Positions 1-10,090 of a DNA stretch of 64,000 nt are shown one piece after another (position 1 is the first letter of the stretch; every line of letters begins with the position of its first letter). This DNA is from Oscillospiraceae bacterium (GTDB lineage: Bacteria; Bacillota; Clostridia; Oscillospirales; Oscillospiraceae). The notes beneath the pieces were generated by a model. That model was not told the origin of the DNA and did no database searches. It saw only the letters and a list, made by a program, of their open reading frames with translations. Both the position numbers and the translations under genes were made by a program. The DNA is taken from NCBI GenBank assembly GCA_031270395.1, contig JAISXU010000001.1:1-64000 (forward strand), in the 5' to 3' direction.

Positions 1-193
1 CGTAGCGTACGTGGCCCTCCGTCGGCAGGTCTAGACCGGCAAGCATGGACAGCAGCGTCGATTTCCCCGACCCGCTGGGCCCGACGACGGCGTACAGACG
101 CCCCGGCTCAAACGCGCACGTCGCCTCCTTGACGGCGGCCGTTCCCGAATTGCGGTACTTATACGAGACCTTTTCCATTGACAGCGTTGACAT
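1..193 (-). CDS. ABC transporter ATP-binding protein (N-terminal part, runs off the left edge)
   Basis: Reverse complement from ATG at 193 reads [55 protein letters not shown] with Walker [10 protein letters not shown]; directly downstream of FtsX permeases. Confidence 0.85.
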   Translation of the reverse strand, partial: MSTLSMEKVSYKYRNSGTAAVKEATCAFEPGRLYAVVGPSGSGKSTLLSMLAGLDLPTEGHVRY

Positions 194-208
194 AAGTGAT
201 ACCCCCCA

Positions 209-3200
209 TCATTCCTTTGTCTGCAACAATTCCAACACGTTTTTGTGCGTCGCGGCGGCGGAGCTTACCGACCCGGACACGGCGATCATCGCGAAGTACA
301 TAGCGGCAAAGAGCGCCGCGCTTCTGGATGCGGGCGCCAGCCCCGAACCGTTGTACGCCAGCAGAGCGCACGCGCCAAGCGCCAACCCCGCGACGCTGAG
401 AAACAGCTGTTCAAGCGCCAGTATCGCGCGCGTCTTTCGCTTCGTCGTGCCAAGTACGCGCATGATAGCCGCATCCTTGGACGACTGGAGAATAACGAGG
501 GCGCACAGGAAACCGCCTATCAGCAGCGCCGCCGCGACGGCAATAGGATACAGCGCGTTGAGCAGGTTCGATGTGCTTACAAGATTATCGAGCTTGCTTG
601 TATCCATGATGAAATCAACAGCTCCAGCCAGATTTCCATCCGCCAGATTCTCTCCGTAGTCGCGCAGCTCTTTCACGCGCTGGTTGTCCGCCAGCGTAAA
701 CGCCGCCACTTCAAGCTCGATTGAGAAGCCGAAGCTCTTCGCGTCCTCCATTACTCCCGGCGTGAACGCCGCCGTCCCATACGCACCTGACGGCGTCGAG
801 ACTATACCGGCTACTGTGTAAATCTGTGCCGCCTTGCTGATCTCCTCCGCAATTTTGTCGTGAAGCATCGCCTCGATCTCGTCGTCGGACATATCGTTCT
901 CCGGATGCGACGTCTTGTAGCCTTCTACATATTTGTAGCGCACCTGCTCGAGTGTAAATCTGGGAACTACCTCAACCACGCCGCCGGGTTCCAGTCCGCG
1001 CGTCGCCGCCAGTGTTTCACCGAGAATCACTATTTCCCCAAGCGAGTCCATGCACGACGCATCGAACCCCTCGGCGTACGTGATGTTTATATCCTCATTG
1101 GTGAAGCGCGAAATGTCGTTTGTTACGATAAATTGGGTGTTGCGTAAATTCATGCCCGCGTTCACGATAGCTTCGTAATACGGGTCGCTGACATGACCGC
1201 TCCTGATAATCGGCGTTACATAACTCAGCGGCAGTCCGCCGACAAAATTCGCCTTGACGACGGTGTTGTCACGCAGTTCGACATAAGACTGTTTCGTCAG
1301 CGCAAATTGTCCCACCGCGCACAGGAGCAACGCCGCTATGACGAGCGCGAGCGCCGACTTCCCGGCCGCGCGGCGAGCGTGACGCAATACATACCGCGTG
1401 ACAAATCGGAGCGACCCATTCTTTTCCGCGGGCGCGCGGACGCCGTGACCGGCGGTTTCACGCGCCGACGCGCCGCCCGCCGGCGAGTTCTCACCGAACA
1501 CACTGCCTCGGGGCGCCGCCGCCGGAATCGCCGCCTCCAAGTCCGCTCTTTGAGTGCGCGGCGGCTCGTGGCGCGGCGACATTTTACGCCGGCCTCCGCC
1601 GTCGTCCTGCAAGAGCGCGAGCGGCGAGAGCGCGCCTATTCGACGCAGCAACGCGTACGCTATTATGAGCGTAAGCGCTATCTCTCCCAGTACGCAGCCT
1701 AAAGCGACGATCGCCGGGATAGACGTATTCACGGTATATTTTTCCAGTATGGCCAGCGTTTCGCTGTTGGCGATGCTGCCTGTTGTATAAATCCACGCCG
1801 CGCAACTGCCCGCCAGAACGGCGAGTACTGTCAGCGTCGTAAGCGGTGCCGCAAGCGCTTTTGCCGACGTCCGGCGCGGAGTCCCAAGCGCGCGCATTAC
1901 CGCGTATTCCTTTTTCTTGCGCCCGATAAACAGGTACACGGAAAATCCCGTAGTCGCAAAGACAGCGGCAACCAGAACCGTGATTCTGATCAGGGAGAGT
2001 TTTTTAGCCGTGACGAAGCCGGAGACCATATCCGGCCAGCCGTCGTCGTGAAATATGAGTCTCAGTTCCATTTCTTCAAACGCAGGCGCCGTTTCATCAA
2101 GAAAGGCCGGGATATCCCACGCGTTTTCCACTTTGAAGCTGAACTCGGCGGGCGAAACCGCATATTCGGTAAATTGCGCTTCATCAATGGGCAAAAGCGA
2201 TTTTGGAACGAAGATTGTGCCTGACGAATAACTCCAGTTGGGTGCGTTGGCCTGAGCCGTATTTCCATCAACGTCGGCGTATACGCCCACTATTTCAAGC
2301 GGTACAGGCGTTTGTAACGCCGGACTGTATCGTTCCCGCGTCGCGGCGACGGCACCGAGTCCCTTATACTGCTCAAACAACCTCGCGCCGAGCTTCATTG
2401 TGAGTACATCGCCCACCTTCAACTCGTTTTCCTCGGCAAAATCGCGGCTCACAACGCAGATAGGCGCGCCGCTCGCGTTATCCTCCGGCGTCAAAGCGCG
2501 GCCGTCCGCTATCGCCATCTTGCCTTCGGCAAACCGCATGATTGAGGACATGTCGTCCGTATACACCATGTCAAACGTATGCACGTCGGTGTTTGTGATC
2601 TCGACAAGCTCGCGCAGCGGCGCGAATTCATCCATATCCAGGTAGTCGTCGGGCGCGCCGTCAACGTTCCACACCGCGCCGCACCAGGGTTCAGCCAGAT
2701 GGTCGCTCAGGTAATATTCTCCCTGTTCAACCAATTCGCCGCCATAGCTCTGAACGCTCAGCGGCTCAAATCGCAGCACAAACGCATATCGCCCGCCCGG
2801 CGTGAGTGATTTTATGTAATCCGTACCGTATATGTATGTGTCGTCATGAAACGCAAAAAGCCGCTCGCCCGGTCCGCCAATGCCGGTGTTTAAATCTTCA
2901 TGCACCACAGGATCGGCAAGGAATGTAAGCGTCTCGCCGTTTACCTCCCATGGGGGGGCGCCGGCAAGGAGCTTGCAGTCGTCCAGAATCAAGCGGTTAT
3001 AGTTATCGGGCGTAATAATTGACACGTTTTCCATTTGTGCGCCATACTGCACCTCGCTAAGCGTCCCCTCAATGACGCACCGCGCCGTATAGTTATAGAA
3101 GTACTCACCATCGTCCGGGCGGTAAAATATATCTGAAACCCCGGCCGTCATATACCGCATATCGGCAGATGTGATGTATGGCAACTCCGCGACAGCGCTA

Positions 3201-3472
3201 ATCTGCTCACGAGTCAAAGATTCGTACCGCGTGGAGTTTATGGATCTTGGGGAAGCTGTATCCACTATTCCCGGTATGTCATCCGGCGGCGTTATCTCTA
3301 CCGCGCCGACGCCGCAATACTGCCTCGCCGCCTCATCTGTTTCGCGCACGATAACGGCGTATTCCGCCGTCTGTGAGAAAAACGCGAACGTCACGGCGGC
3401 AAGCAGGACGAACGTCAAAGCCGTCCTGACCGGTGAGCGGTACAGTGTTTTGATCGACAGCGATGGCTTCAT
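209..3472 (-). CDS. FtsX-like ABC transporter permease, two permease modules in one chain (about 1087 aa)
   Basis: ORF 209..3649; likely start MKPSLSIKTLYRSPVRTALTF at 3472 (ORF track extends upstream). Two large extracytoplasmic domains each followed by TM clusters with FtsX-type motifs (YAVMRALGTPRR, AAIMRVLGTTKRKTRAI). Confidence 0.85.
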   Translation of the reverse strand: MKPSLSIKTLYRSPVRTALTFVLLAAVTFAFFSQTAEYAVIVRETDEAARQYCGVGAVEITPPDDIPGIVDTASPRSINSTRYESLTREQISAVAELPYITSADMRYMTAGVSDIFYRPDDGEYFYNYTARCVIEGTLSEVQYGAQMENVSIITPDNYNRLILDDCKLLAGAPPWEVNGETLTFLADPVVHEDLNTGIGGPGERLFAFHDDTYIYGTDYIKSLTPGGRYAFVLRFEPLSVQSYGGELVEQGEYYLSDHLAEPWCGAVWNVDGAPDDYLDMDEFAPLRELVEITNTDVHTFDMVYTDDMSSIMRFAEGKMAIADGRALTPEDNASGAPICVVSRDFAEENELKVGDVLTMKLGARLFEQYKGLGAVAATRERYSPALQTPVPLEIVGVYADVDGNTAQANAPNWSYSSGTIFVPKSLLPIDEAQFTEYAVSPAEFSFKVENAWDIPAFLDETAPAFEEMELRLIFHDDGWPDMVSGFVTAKKLSLIRITVLVAAVFATTGFSVYLFIGRKKKEYAVMRALGTPRRTSAKALAAPLTTLTVLAVLAGSCAAWIYTTGSIANSETLAILEKYTVNTSIPAIVALGCVLGEIALTLIIAYALLRRIGALSPLALLQDDGGGRRKMSPRHEPPRTQRADLEAAIPAAAPRGSVFGENSPAGGASARETAGHGVRAPAEKNGSLRFVTRYVLRHARRAAGKSALALVIAALLLCAVGQFALTKQSYVELRDNTVVKANFVGGLPLSYVTPIIRSGHVSDPYYEAIVNAGMNLRNTQFIVTNDISRFTNEDINITYAEGFDASCMDSLGEIVILGETLAATRGLEPGGVVEVVPRFTLEQVRYKYVEGYKTSHPENDMSDDEIEAMLHDKIAEEISKAAQIYTVAGIVSTPSGAYGTAAFTPGVMEDAKSFGFSIELEVAAFTLADNQRVKELRDYGENLADGNLAGAVDFIMDTSKLDNLVSTSNLLNALYPIAVAAALLIGGFLCALVILQSSKDAAIMRVLGTTKRKTRAILALEQLFLSVAGLALGACALLAYNGSGLAPASRSAALFAAMYFAMIAVSGSVSSAAATHKNVLELLQTKE

Positions 3473-3486
3473 TGTGATTACCCCCA

Positions 3487-4716
3487 TCATTCTTTCGTCT
3501 GCAACAATTCCAACACGTTTTTGTGTGTGGCGGCGGCGGAGCTTACCGCCCCGGACACGGCAATCATCGCGAAGTACATAGCGGCAAAGAGCGCCGCGCT
3601 TCCCGACGCGGGCGTCAGCCCCGAACCGTTGTACGCCAGCAGCGCGCACGCGCCGAGCGCCAGTCCCGCGATGCCAAGAAATATCTGTTCAATCGCCAGT
3701 ATCGCGCGCGTCTTGCGTTTCGTCGTGCCCTGTACGCGCATAATAGCCGCGTCCTTCGACGATTGGAAGATGACGAGAGCGCATAGAAACCCGCCAATCA
3801 GCAGCGCCGCCGCGGCAGCTATAGGGTACAGCGCTGCGAGCAGGTTCGATGTGCTTACAAGATTATCGAGCTTGCCTGTGTCCATGATGAATCTGACGCC
3901 GCCGTTTCGATCTGCTACCATGCTCCCATATTCTCGAAACTCATCCGCGCGCAGATTGTCAGCCAGAGTGAATTCCGCCACATCAAGCTCAACCGGCAAG
4001 CCGAAACTCTTTACATCCTCTATGACTCCCGGGGTGAACGCCGATATTCCCAGAAGCACCGACGATGTGGAGAGAACTCCAACCACGGTGTAAGGCACCG
4101 CCATAGGTGCGGCTTCCTCTCTTATTTTATCGCCGTACAACACCATCAGCTTGTCATAGGTTAGATCGTCATCCGGATATTTTGTCCTGTGATACTGTGT
4201 GTATTTCGCCCTCGCCTGACCCTGGTACACTGTCGGTACAACATCAACCGTGTCTCCGGGCTCCAGTTGATGCTTTTCCGCAAACGTTTCACCGAGGATC
4301 AGTATTTCCCCAAACGCGTCCATGCAGGTTTCGTCGTATCCCGGGGCGTATGTTATCTCTGCTTCCACACCGGCATAGCGCGATATATCGTTCGTGACCA
4401 GAACATCCGCATAATCATAGTTAATATCCGCCTCCGCATCGCCCCCGTAAAAAGGATTCTTGACATAGCCACTTTTGATGATTGGCGTTAAATAACTCAG
4501 AGGCAACCCTTCGGTAAAGTTTGCCGTAACGACGGTATCGTCGCGCAGCTTTACGTACGATTCTCTCATCAGCGCGAACTGCGCGACGGCGATGAGCAGC
4601 AGCGCCGCCAGCAAGAGAGCGAGCGCCGACTTCGCCACCGCGCGCCGCGCGCGTCTCCATATATACCGCATGACGAATTGGGCGGCGCGACTTTTTTCTG
4701 CTTTTCCCGCTATCAT
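3487..4716 (-). CDS. FtsX-like permease, C-terminal half of split paralog
   Basis: 409 aa, closely similar to the C-terminal half of the 209..3472 product; start overlaps the upstream stop (ATGA). Confidence 0.8.
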   Translation of the reverse strand: MIAGKAEKSRAAQFVMRYIWRRARRAVAKSALALLLAALLLIAVAQFALMRESYVKLRDDTVVTANFTEGLPLSYLTPIIKSGYVKNPFYGGDAEADINYDYADVLVTNDISRYAGVEAEITYAPGYDETCMDAFGEILILGETFAEKHQLEPGDTVDVVPTVYQGQARAKYTQYHRTKYPDDDLTYDKLMVLYGDKIREEAAPMAVPYTVVGVLSTSSVLLGISAFTPGVIEDVKSFGLPVELDVAEFTLADNLRADEFREYGSMVADRNGGVRFIMDTGKLDNLVSTSNLLAALYPIAAAAALLIGGFLCALVIFQSSKDAAIMRVQGTTKRKTRAILAIEQIFLGIAGLALGACALLAYNGSGLTPASGSAALFAAMYFAMIAVSGAVSSAAATHKNVLELLQTKE

Positions 4717-6635
4717 ATGTTTTTGCCTCTGACGCTGCGTGTCCGTCCGCGCTTGTCGTCCTGCAAGAGCGTGAGTGGCGGACGCGCGCCAATTCGCCGG
4801 AGTATTACAGACGCTATAACAAGCGCAAGCAGTATCTCACCCAATATGCAACCTACAACCACCGGCGCGGGTACGGATGTGTTTACGGCAAACTTATCCA
4901 GCACGGACAGCGCGGTGCTGCCCGCAATCGTCTTTGCCGTGTACGCCCACGCCGCGCAACCTCCCGCAATAACGGCGATTACCGTCAGCGCCAGCAGAGG
5001 GAGCGCGAGCGCTCTTGCCGACGCTCCGCGCGGCGTACCGAGCGCCCGCATAACGGCGTATTCTTTGTTTTTTCGCGCGATAAACAGATAGACGACGAAT
5101 CCTGTCGCGGCGGCGGTGGCAACTGACAGCACCACAACCTTGATCAGGGAGAGTGTCCTCGCCGCAAGGAAACCGGAAGCCATTTCCGACCAACCGTCGT
5201 CATGAAAAATGAGTCTCAGTCCCATTTCATCAAATACCGGCACAGCTTCCTCAAGAAAAGTCGGTATGTCCCACGCGTTTTCCACCTTGAAACTGAATTC
5301 GGCGGGCGTAAACTTGTGTTCGGCTAGTTCCGATTCATCGACCGGCAGAAACGATTTCGGCACAAATACCGTGCTTACCGAATATCCCCAGTAGGGATCC
5401 TGCGATTGCATTGACGGGCTGTCCACGTCAGCATAAACACCGACGATTTCAAACGTGACATCCTTTTTCGCCGGTTCATATCGCTCCTGCATCGCCGCAA
5501 CCGCGCCAAAACCCTTATACTGCTCGAACAGTTTTGTGCCGAGCTTGAATTGAAGTGTATCCCCCACACCAAGTCCGTTTTCCTCCGCAAACTCCCGGCT
5601 GACAGCGCAGACGCGCGAACCTGTCTTGGTGTCGTCCGGAGTTAGCAGCCGCCCTTCCGCGAGCGCCGTCCTGCCGTCGGCAAATCTCATGATAGCACTC
5701 ATGTCCTCTGTGTACACCATGTCAAACGTATGCGCGTCGGCGTTTGTTATCTCGACAAGTTCACGCAACGGCGCAAACTCCTCGGCGTCCAAATAGTCGT
5801 CAGGTGCGCCATCAAGTGACCATACCGCGCCGCACCATAGCTCGGCCAAATGATCGCTCAAATAATATTCACGCTGTTCCCGCACCTCTCCATATTGAAC
5901 TATGTTTAACGGTTCAAATCGTACCACGAACGCGTACCTCGCGCCGATTCGCAGATTTTCTATGTATTCCCCGCCGTATGTGTAAGCGATGTTATGGATA
6001 TACGCACACCGCTCTAACACGCCCCCCGCCCCCACCTCATCTTCGACGTATGTCAGCGGGTCGACGCGAATCGTGATTATTTCCCCGTCAGATATCGGCG
6101 GAGGATTTCCGGCGACTACCTCGCAGTCTTCGAGATAGAGGTTGCTATAAAATTTAATGCTACGATCCGCCATCTGCGGGTCGCCATACTCAATCCCCCC
6201 AAGAGTTCCCTCAATAACGCATCGTGCCGTATAATTGTAAAAAATCTCGCCGTCGTCCGGACGGTAATATGTATCAGAAACTCCTGCGGTCATATACCGC
6301 ACATCAGCCGACGTTATATATGGCAATTCAGCAATGGCTTTTGTTCGTCCGAGTGTTAGCGGTTCGCATCGCGCGGGTTCTATAAATTGCCCGTTTTGTA
6401 TTCTTTTATACAGCGGGCTTCCGGTCATTCTGTCAGGCGGCGGCGTTATCTCCGCCGCGCCGACACCGGTGTACTGCTTCGCCGCCCCATTTGTTTCGCG
6501 CACGATAACGACGTACTCCGCCGTTTGCGAGAAAAGAGCAAACGTCACGGTTCCAAGTAGAATGAACGTCAGAATCGTCTTCACAGGCGCGCGATACAGC
6601 GTTTTGATAGACAGCGATGGCTTCACGGTGTTCAC
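4713..6635 (-). CDS. FtsX-like permease, N-terminal half of split paralog
   Basis: 640 aa MNTVKPSLSIKTLYRAPVKTILTF..., collinear with the N-terminal half of the 209..3472 product. Confidence 0.8.
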   Translation of the reverse strand: MNTVKPSLSIKTLYRAPVKTILTFILLGTVTFALFSQTAEYVVIVRETNGAAKQYTGVGAAEITPPPDRMTGSPLYKRIQNGQFIEPARCEPLTLGRTKAIAELPYITSADVRYMTAGVSDTYYRPDDGEIFYNYTARCVIEGTLGGIEYGDPQMADRSIKFYSNLYLEDCEVVAGNPPPISDGEIITIRVDPLTYVEDEVGAGGVLERCAYIHNIAYTYGGEYIENLRIGARYAFVVRFEPLNIVQYGEVREQREYYLSDHLAELWCGAVWSLDGAPDDYLDAEEFAPLRELVEITNADAHTFDMVYTEDMSAIMRFADGRTALAEGRLLTPDDTKTGSRVCAVSREFAEENGLGVGDTLQFKLGTKLFEQYKGFGAVAAMQERYEPAKKDVTFEIVGVYADVDSPSMQSQDPYWGYSVSTVFVPKSFLPVDESELAEHKFTPAEFSFKVENAWDIPTFLEEAVPVFDEMGLRLIFHDDGWSEMASGFLAARTLSLIKVVVLSVATAAATGFVVYLFIARKNKEYAVMRALGTPRGASARALALPLLALTVIAVIAGGCAAWAYTAKTIAGSTALSVLDKFAVNTSVPAPVVVGCILGEILLALVIASVILRRIGARPPLTLLQDDKRGRTRSVRGKNI

Positions 6636-6836
6636 CTCTCTGATGTTTTATATCCGTATTGGGATTTAACCCCTTGCAAAACATCGCCAAAGGCAGGGAG
6701 GGGGTTTCTCAATGGGCATGATAACACACGGGTCTACATGTTGTCAAGTGGTGAATTGCAAAAGAAAAACACAGAGTGAAGAGGACAAAACGGAAGTAAG
6801 ATTTGCAGGAAGTTCCAGAGGGAAACCAGTTCCCCT

Positions 6837-7033
6837 TTGAATATCCCCTCCGCTCTCCGAGGGGGTTGGACAAAGGGTTACGGCGTAGACGCCGGGGCAT
6901 GCGCAGACGGTGTAGGGACCACCCCGCCCCTGCGGTGCACCCCTCCACAGGAGGGGAATTGGACGCAAAAACGCCCTCCACGTCCAAAACCGAATCGCAA
7001 CCGCTTCGTTGGGCTTCGTTTCGGCTTTGGACG
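6837..7033. repeat. Intergenic region with several inverted repeats; possible dispersed non-coding repeat
   Basis: CCCCTCC-ACA-GGAGGGG at 6940-6956 (perfect); cgtccaaaaccgaa (6981-6994) / ttcggctttggacg (7020-7033), 13/14 complementary. Overlapping ORFs are proline/arginine-rich and look spurious. Confidence 0.4.
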
Positions 7034-7061
7034 GGGGCGCGACAGGACAAGCGAGCGACGC

Positions 7062-7952
7062 TCACATCATGTCGATCAGCGCCTTCGCGTAAGGCTTGAT
7101 GTCGTCGGTCCGCCACGCTATGATGATGTGCAGCGGCTCCGGCATCTCGGGCAGCGGGTAAAATTTCAGCTTCGAGTTTCTCTGTTCCGTGTCGAAGTAA
7201 CCGGAGAGCGTCATGCCCTTGCCCATTGTGACCACCATGATAACCGATTGAAAATTCGGCAGATAAAATACGTTTTTGGGCGTAAAGTCGAGATGCTTGA
7301 ACTGCGCGAGCTCGCTGGACGCGTACTTGTTTTTATCTATGGAGATAAAATAGAACGCCTCGTTCTCAAGCTGCTTGAAGTCGAGCGTCTCCATTGACGC
7401 GAGCGGATGCATCGCGGACATCACAAGAAAATACTCCGCGTTTCCGTCGAGCTTCTTTGAGACTGTGGACGCGGAGGTGACGGAATGGGATGTGGAAATA
7501 ATAACGTCCACTTCGCCGGAGAGCAGCATCTCATTGAGCTGCGGATATTCCGCGAGCTTGATAAGTATCGTGACGTCGCTGTTGCGCGCCTCATATTCGC
7601 TGATGGTGTCCTTGAATTTTGTGAATATCCCATTTTCATAAAACGCGTTATGGCATCCGATTATGAGCTCCTTTCGGCGCGAGCCGTTGATGTTCTGGAC
7701 GTCGCCGATGACAGTGTTGATCTTGCGTACCGACGGGCAGAGCTCGGCGTACAACAGCTCCCCGACGCCGGTCAGCCGGACGCCGTGGCTGCTCCTGTGG
7801 AACAGCTTCACCCCCAGATTCTCCTCGAGACGGCTGATCGATTTGGAGAGCGCCGGCTGCGTGATGTACATGGCCCTTGCGGCGGCCGAAAAATTCAGAT
7901 GCTCGGCTACCTTGATGAACATCTCTATTTGAAGAAGCGTGATATTCGTCAT
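7062..7952 (-). CDS. LysR family transcriptional regulator
   Basis: MTNITLLQIEMFIKVAEHLNFSAAARAMYITQPALSKSISRLEENLGVKLFHRSSHGVRLT: canonical LysR HTH. Confidence 0.93.
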   Translation of the reverse strand: MTNITLLQIEMFIKVAEHLNFSAAARAMYITQPALSKSISRLEENLGVKLFHRSSHGVRLTGVGELLYAELCPSVRKINTVIGDVQNINGSRRKELIIGCHNAFYENGIFTKFKDTISEYEARNSDVTILIKLAEYPQLNEMLLSGEVDVIISTSHSVTSASTVSKKLDGNAEYFLVMSAMHPLASMETLDFKQLENEAFYFISIDKNKYASSELAQFKHLDFTPKNVFYLPNFQSVIMVVTMGKGMTLSGYFDTEQRNSKLKFYPLPEMPEPLHIIIAWRTDDIKPYAKALIDMM

Positions 7953-8079
7953 TTTCTGTCGTTTGCCCTCCTTCCGAATATGATCATACTCCGGAAAACG
8001 CTCCCCGCGCGCCGCCCGGCGCAAAGGCTTCATCCACCAGCCCGTCTGTCGCGGCGCAGCCGCGGCAGACGCAAGCGCT

Positions 8080-10065
8080 CTATATATGCGCGGCTATGTC
8101 GAAGCCGGAGTTTACCGCGTGGCCGATAGTGCCGGTCTCCGTGAGGTCTCCCACGAGATAGACGTCGCACTCCGCAATGGCGTGCCGCAGACGCCCCACG
8201 AGCTCTCGCCTCGGGCGGAGTCCGACGGCGAGCAGCACGGTGTCACAGGGCAGCTCCGATACGCGTCCGCTCGCCCTGTCGCGGTATACGACGCTCTCCG
8301 GGCGTATCTCCTCGGCGGCGCACTCGTAGCGAAAATCGACGCCGGCCTCGCGGCTCATCGCGCCGAGCGGGGCTGCCAGGCTGCCCTTTTTCGCCATACA
8401 GACGCCGACTGGGTCGGCCTCCAAAACGACGACGTTATGCCCGTCGCGCGCGAGCTGTACGGCCGATTCGGTTCCGACGTGTCCGGCGCCTATTATCACC
8501 ACGTTTTTTCCCGGCACAGCGGCGCCTGAATCCGCCTCGTGCGCGAAATGCACGTGTCCCAAATCCGCGCCCGGAATGTCGGGGCGTATATCCTCGCACC
8601 CGAACGCCAGAATGAGGACGTCCGGCCTCTCGGCGTCAACCGTCGTCTCGTCCGCCTCGGCGCCCAGCACTATGCGCGCACCGCTGTCTGTCACGCGCGG
8701 CACTATGTAACCGGTAAATTTCTCGATCTCCCGCTTGAAGGGGAGACAGGACGCCTTGAGCAGATTGCCCCCGAGCTCGCCGTTCTTCTCGTACAACACG
8801 ACGTCGTGCCCGCGCTGCGCGGCTGTCCACGCCGCCTGCATTCCGGCGGGGCCTCCGCCGACGACCATTACCTTTTTGGGACAGTCCGTTTTCGGGACGC
8901 GCCCCTCGGGGTATTCGAGCTCCCGCCCGCAATACGGATTGACGGCGCAGCCCATCGGCAGATGCGTAAAGAACCGGCCGTGCCACTCGCAGCGGATACA
9001 GGGATTCACATCGCCGGGCCTGTCGCGCGAGTATTTGCTTACAATGTCCGGATCCGCCAGAAACGGACGGAACATGCCTACGAAGTCGGCCATGTCGTTT
9101 TCCAGCACAAACTCGGCGTTGTCGAGATTTACGACACTCGTCGTAAACGTCAGTTTCGAGTGCTTCAGCGCCGCCCTGAACTGCTTGGTGTACTCCAACA
9201 GGGGCAGCTGCGGCGTGTACATGGCGAGGGACATTTTTTCCTGCACGTACGACGGCGCCATGTGGAAGGCGCACGAGATAGTAAATATATCGACGTACGG
9301 CTCCAGCATCTGCGCAATAACGACGGCCTCCGACGCCTGCAGGCCGCCCGGCATGACGTCCTCGCCGCTCATGCGCGCGTCTATGACCATGCCGTCGCCC
9401 ACCTTTTGGCGGATCGCGCGCAGCACCTCTATGCCGAAACGCGCGCGGTTTTCCAGACTCCCGCCGTACTGATCGCTCCTGAAATTTGAAATCGGGCTGA
9501 AAAACTGCCCGATCAGATTATTGTGCGCGCAGTGGAGCATGAGCACCTTGAAGCCCGCTCTCTTCAGGCGCAGAGCGGCGTTCGCGTAGCCCTCTATAAG
9601 CTCGTGCAGCTTGTCGTAATCCATCTCGTATACGCGCTTGGGATACCGCCCCTCACGCTCCGCGTTCTCCATCTCGCTGAACGTGGGCAATGCCGACGGC
9701 GCGTAATGTACGGAACCGGGATACCAGCCGTTGCGCCCCGCGTAGTTAATCTGCGCGGAGAGATGCGAGTTGTACCGCGCGCACCGCTCACGCAGGACGT
9801 TGAGACCGAAGATCACCTTGTCGCGGCTGAGGTCGAGCTGGTGTATCTCGTCGCTCGACTCGTCCATGTTTACGGAACAGTTGCCCAGCGTCACTAGCGC
9901 CGCCCCGCCTCTGGCAAAGCGCTCGAAATACGCCGACTGCTCCTGTGTCAGCACTCCCTCCCGCGAGCCCCAGCCCGCGATGTTCGGCGTGACGACTATG
10001 CGGTTTTTGAACTCCACGCCCTTAATCGTAATCGGAGCGAAGCAGTTTATATAATCGGACCCCAT
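8080..10065 (-). CDS. NADH:flavin oxidoreductase (OYE TIM barrel fused to FAD/NAD(P) domain; enoate/2,4-dienoyl-CoA reductase-like)
   Basis: MGSDYINCFAPITIKGVEFKNRIVV..., YGGSLENRARFGIEVL, CIRCEWHGRFFTHLPMGCAVNP, VVGGGPAGMQAAWTAAQRGHDVVLYEK. Confidence 0.9.
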   Translation of the reverse strand: MGSDYINCFAPITIKGVEFKNRIVVTPNIAGWGSREGVLTQEQSAYFERFARGGAALVTLGNCSVNMDESSDEIHQLDLSRDKVIFGLNVLRERCARYNSHLSAQINYAGRNGWYPGSVHYAPSALPTFSEMENAEREGRYPKRVYEMDYDKLHELIEGYANAALRLKRAGFKVLMLHCAHNNLIGQFFSPISNFRSDQYGGSLENRARFGIEVLRAIRQKVGDGMVIDARMSGEDVMPGGLQASEAVVIAQMLEPYVDIFTISCAFHMAPSYVQEKMSLAMYTPQLPLLEYTKQFRAALKHSKLTFTTSVVNLDNAEFVLENDMADFVGMFRPFLADPDIVSKYSRDRPGDVNPCIRCEWHGRFFTHLPMGCAVNPYCGRELEYPEGRVPKTDCPKKVMVVGGGPAGMQAAWTAAQRGHDVVLYEKNGELGGNLLKASCLPFKREIEKFTGYIVPRVTDSGARIVLGAEADETTVDAERPDVLILAFGCEDIRPDIPGADLGHVHFAHEADSGAAVPGKNVVIIGAGHVGTESAVQLARDGHNVVVLEADPVGVCMAKKGSLAAPLGAMSREAGVDFRYECAAEEIRPESVVYRDRASGRVSELPCDTVLLAVGLRPRRELVGRLRHAIAECDVYLVGDLTETGTIGHAVNSGFDIAAHI

Positions 10066-10090
10066 TGTCTCGATTCTCCTTAATATAAAG

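Noticed and set aside
6709-7116. ORFs 6709..7116 and 6744..6968 as genes
   Set aside because: Proline/arginine-rich translations of hairpin-containing non-coding DNA, no RBS or domain.
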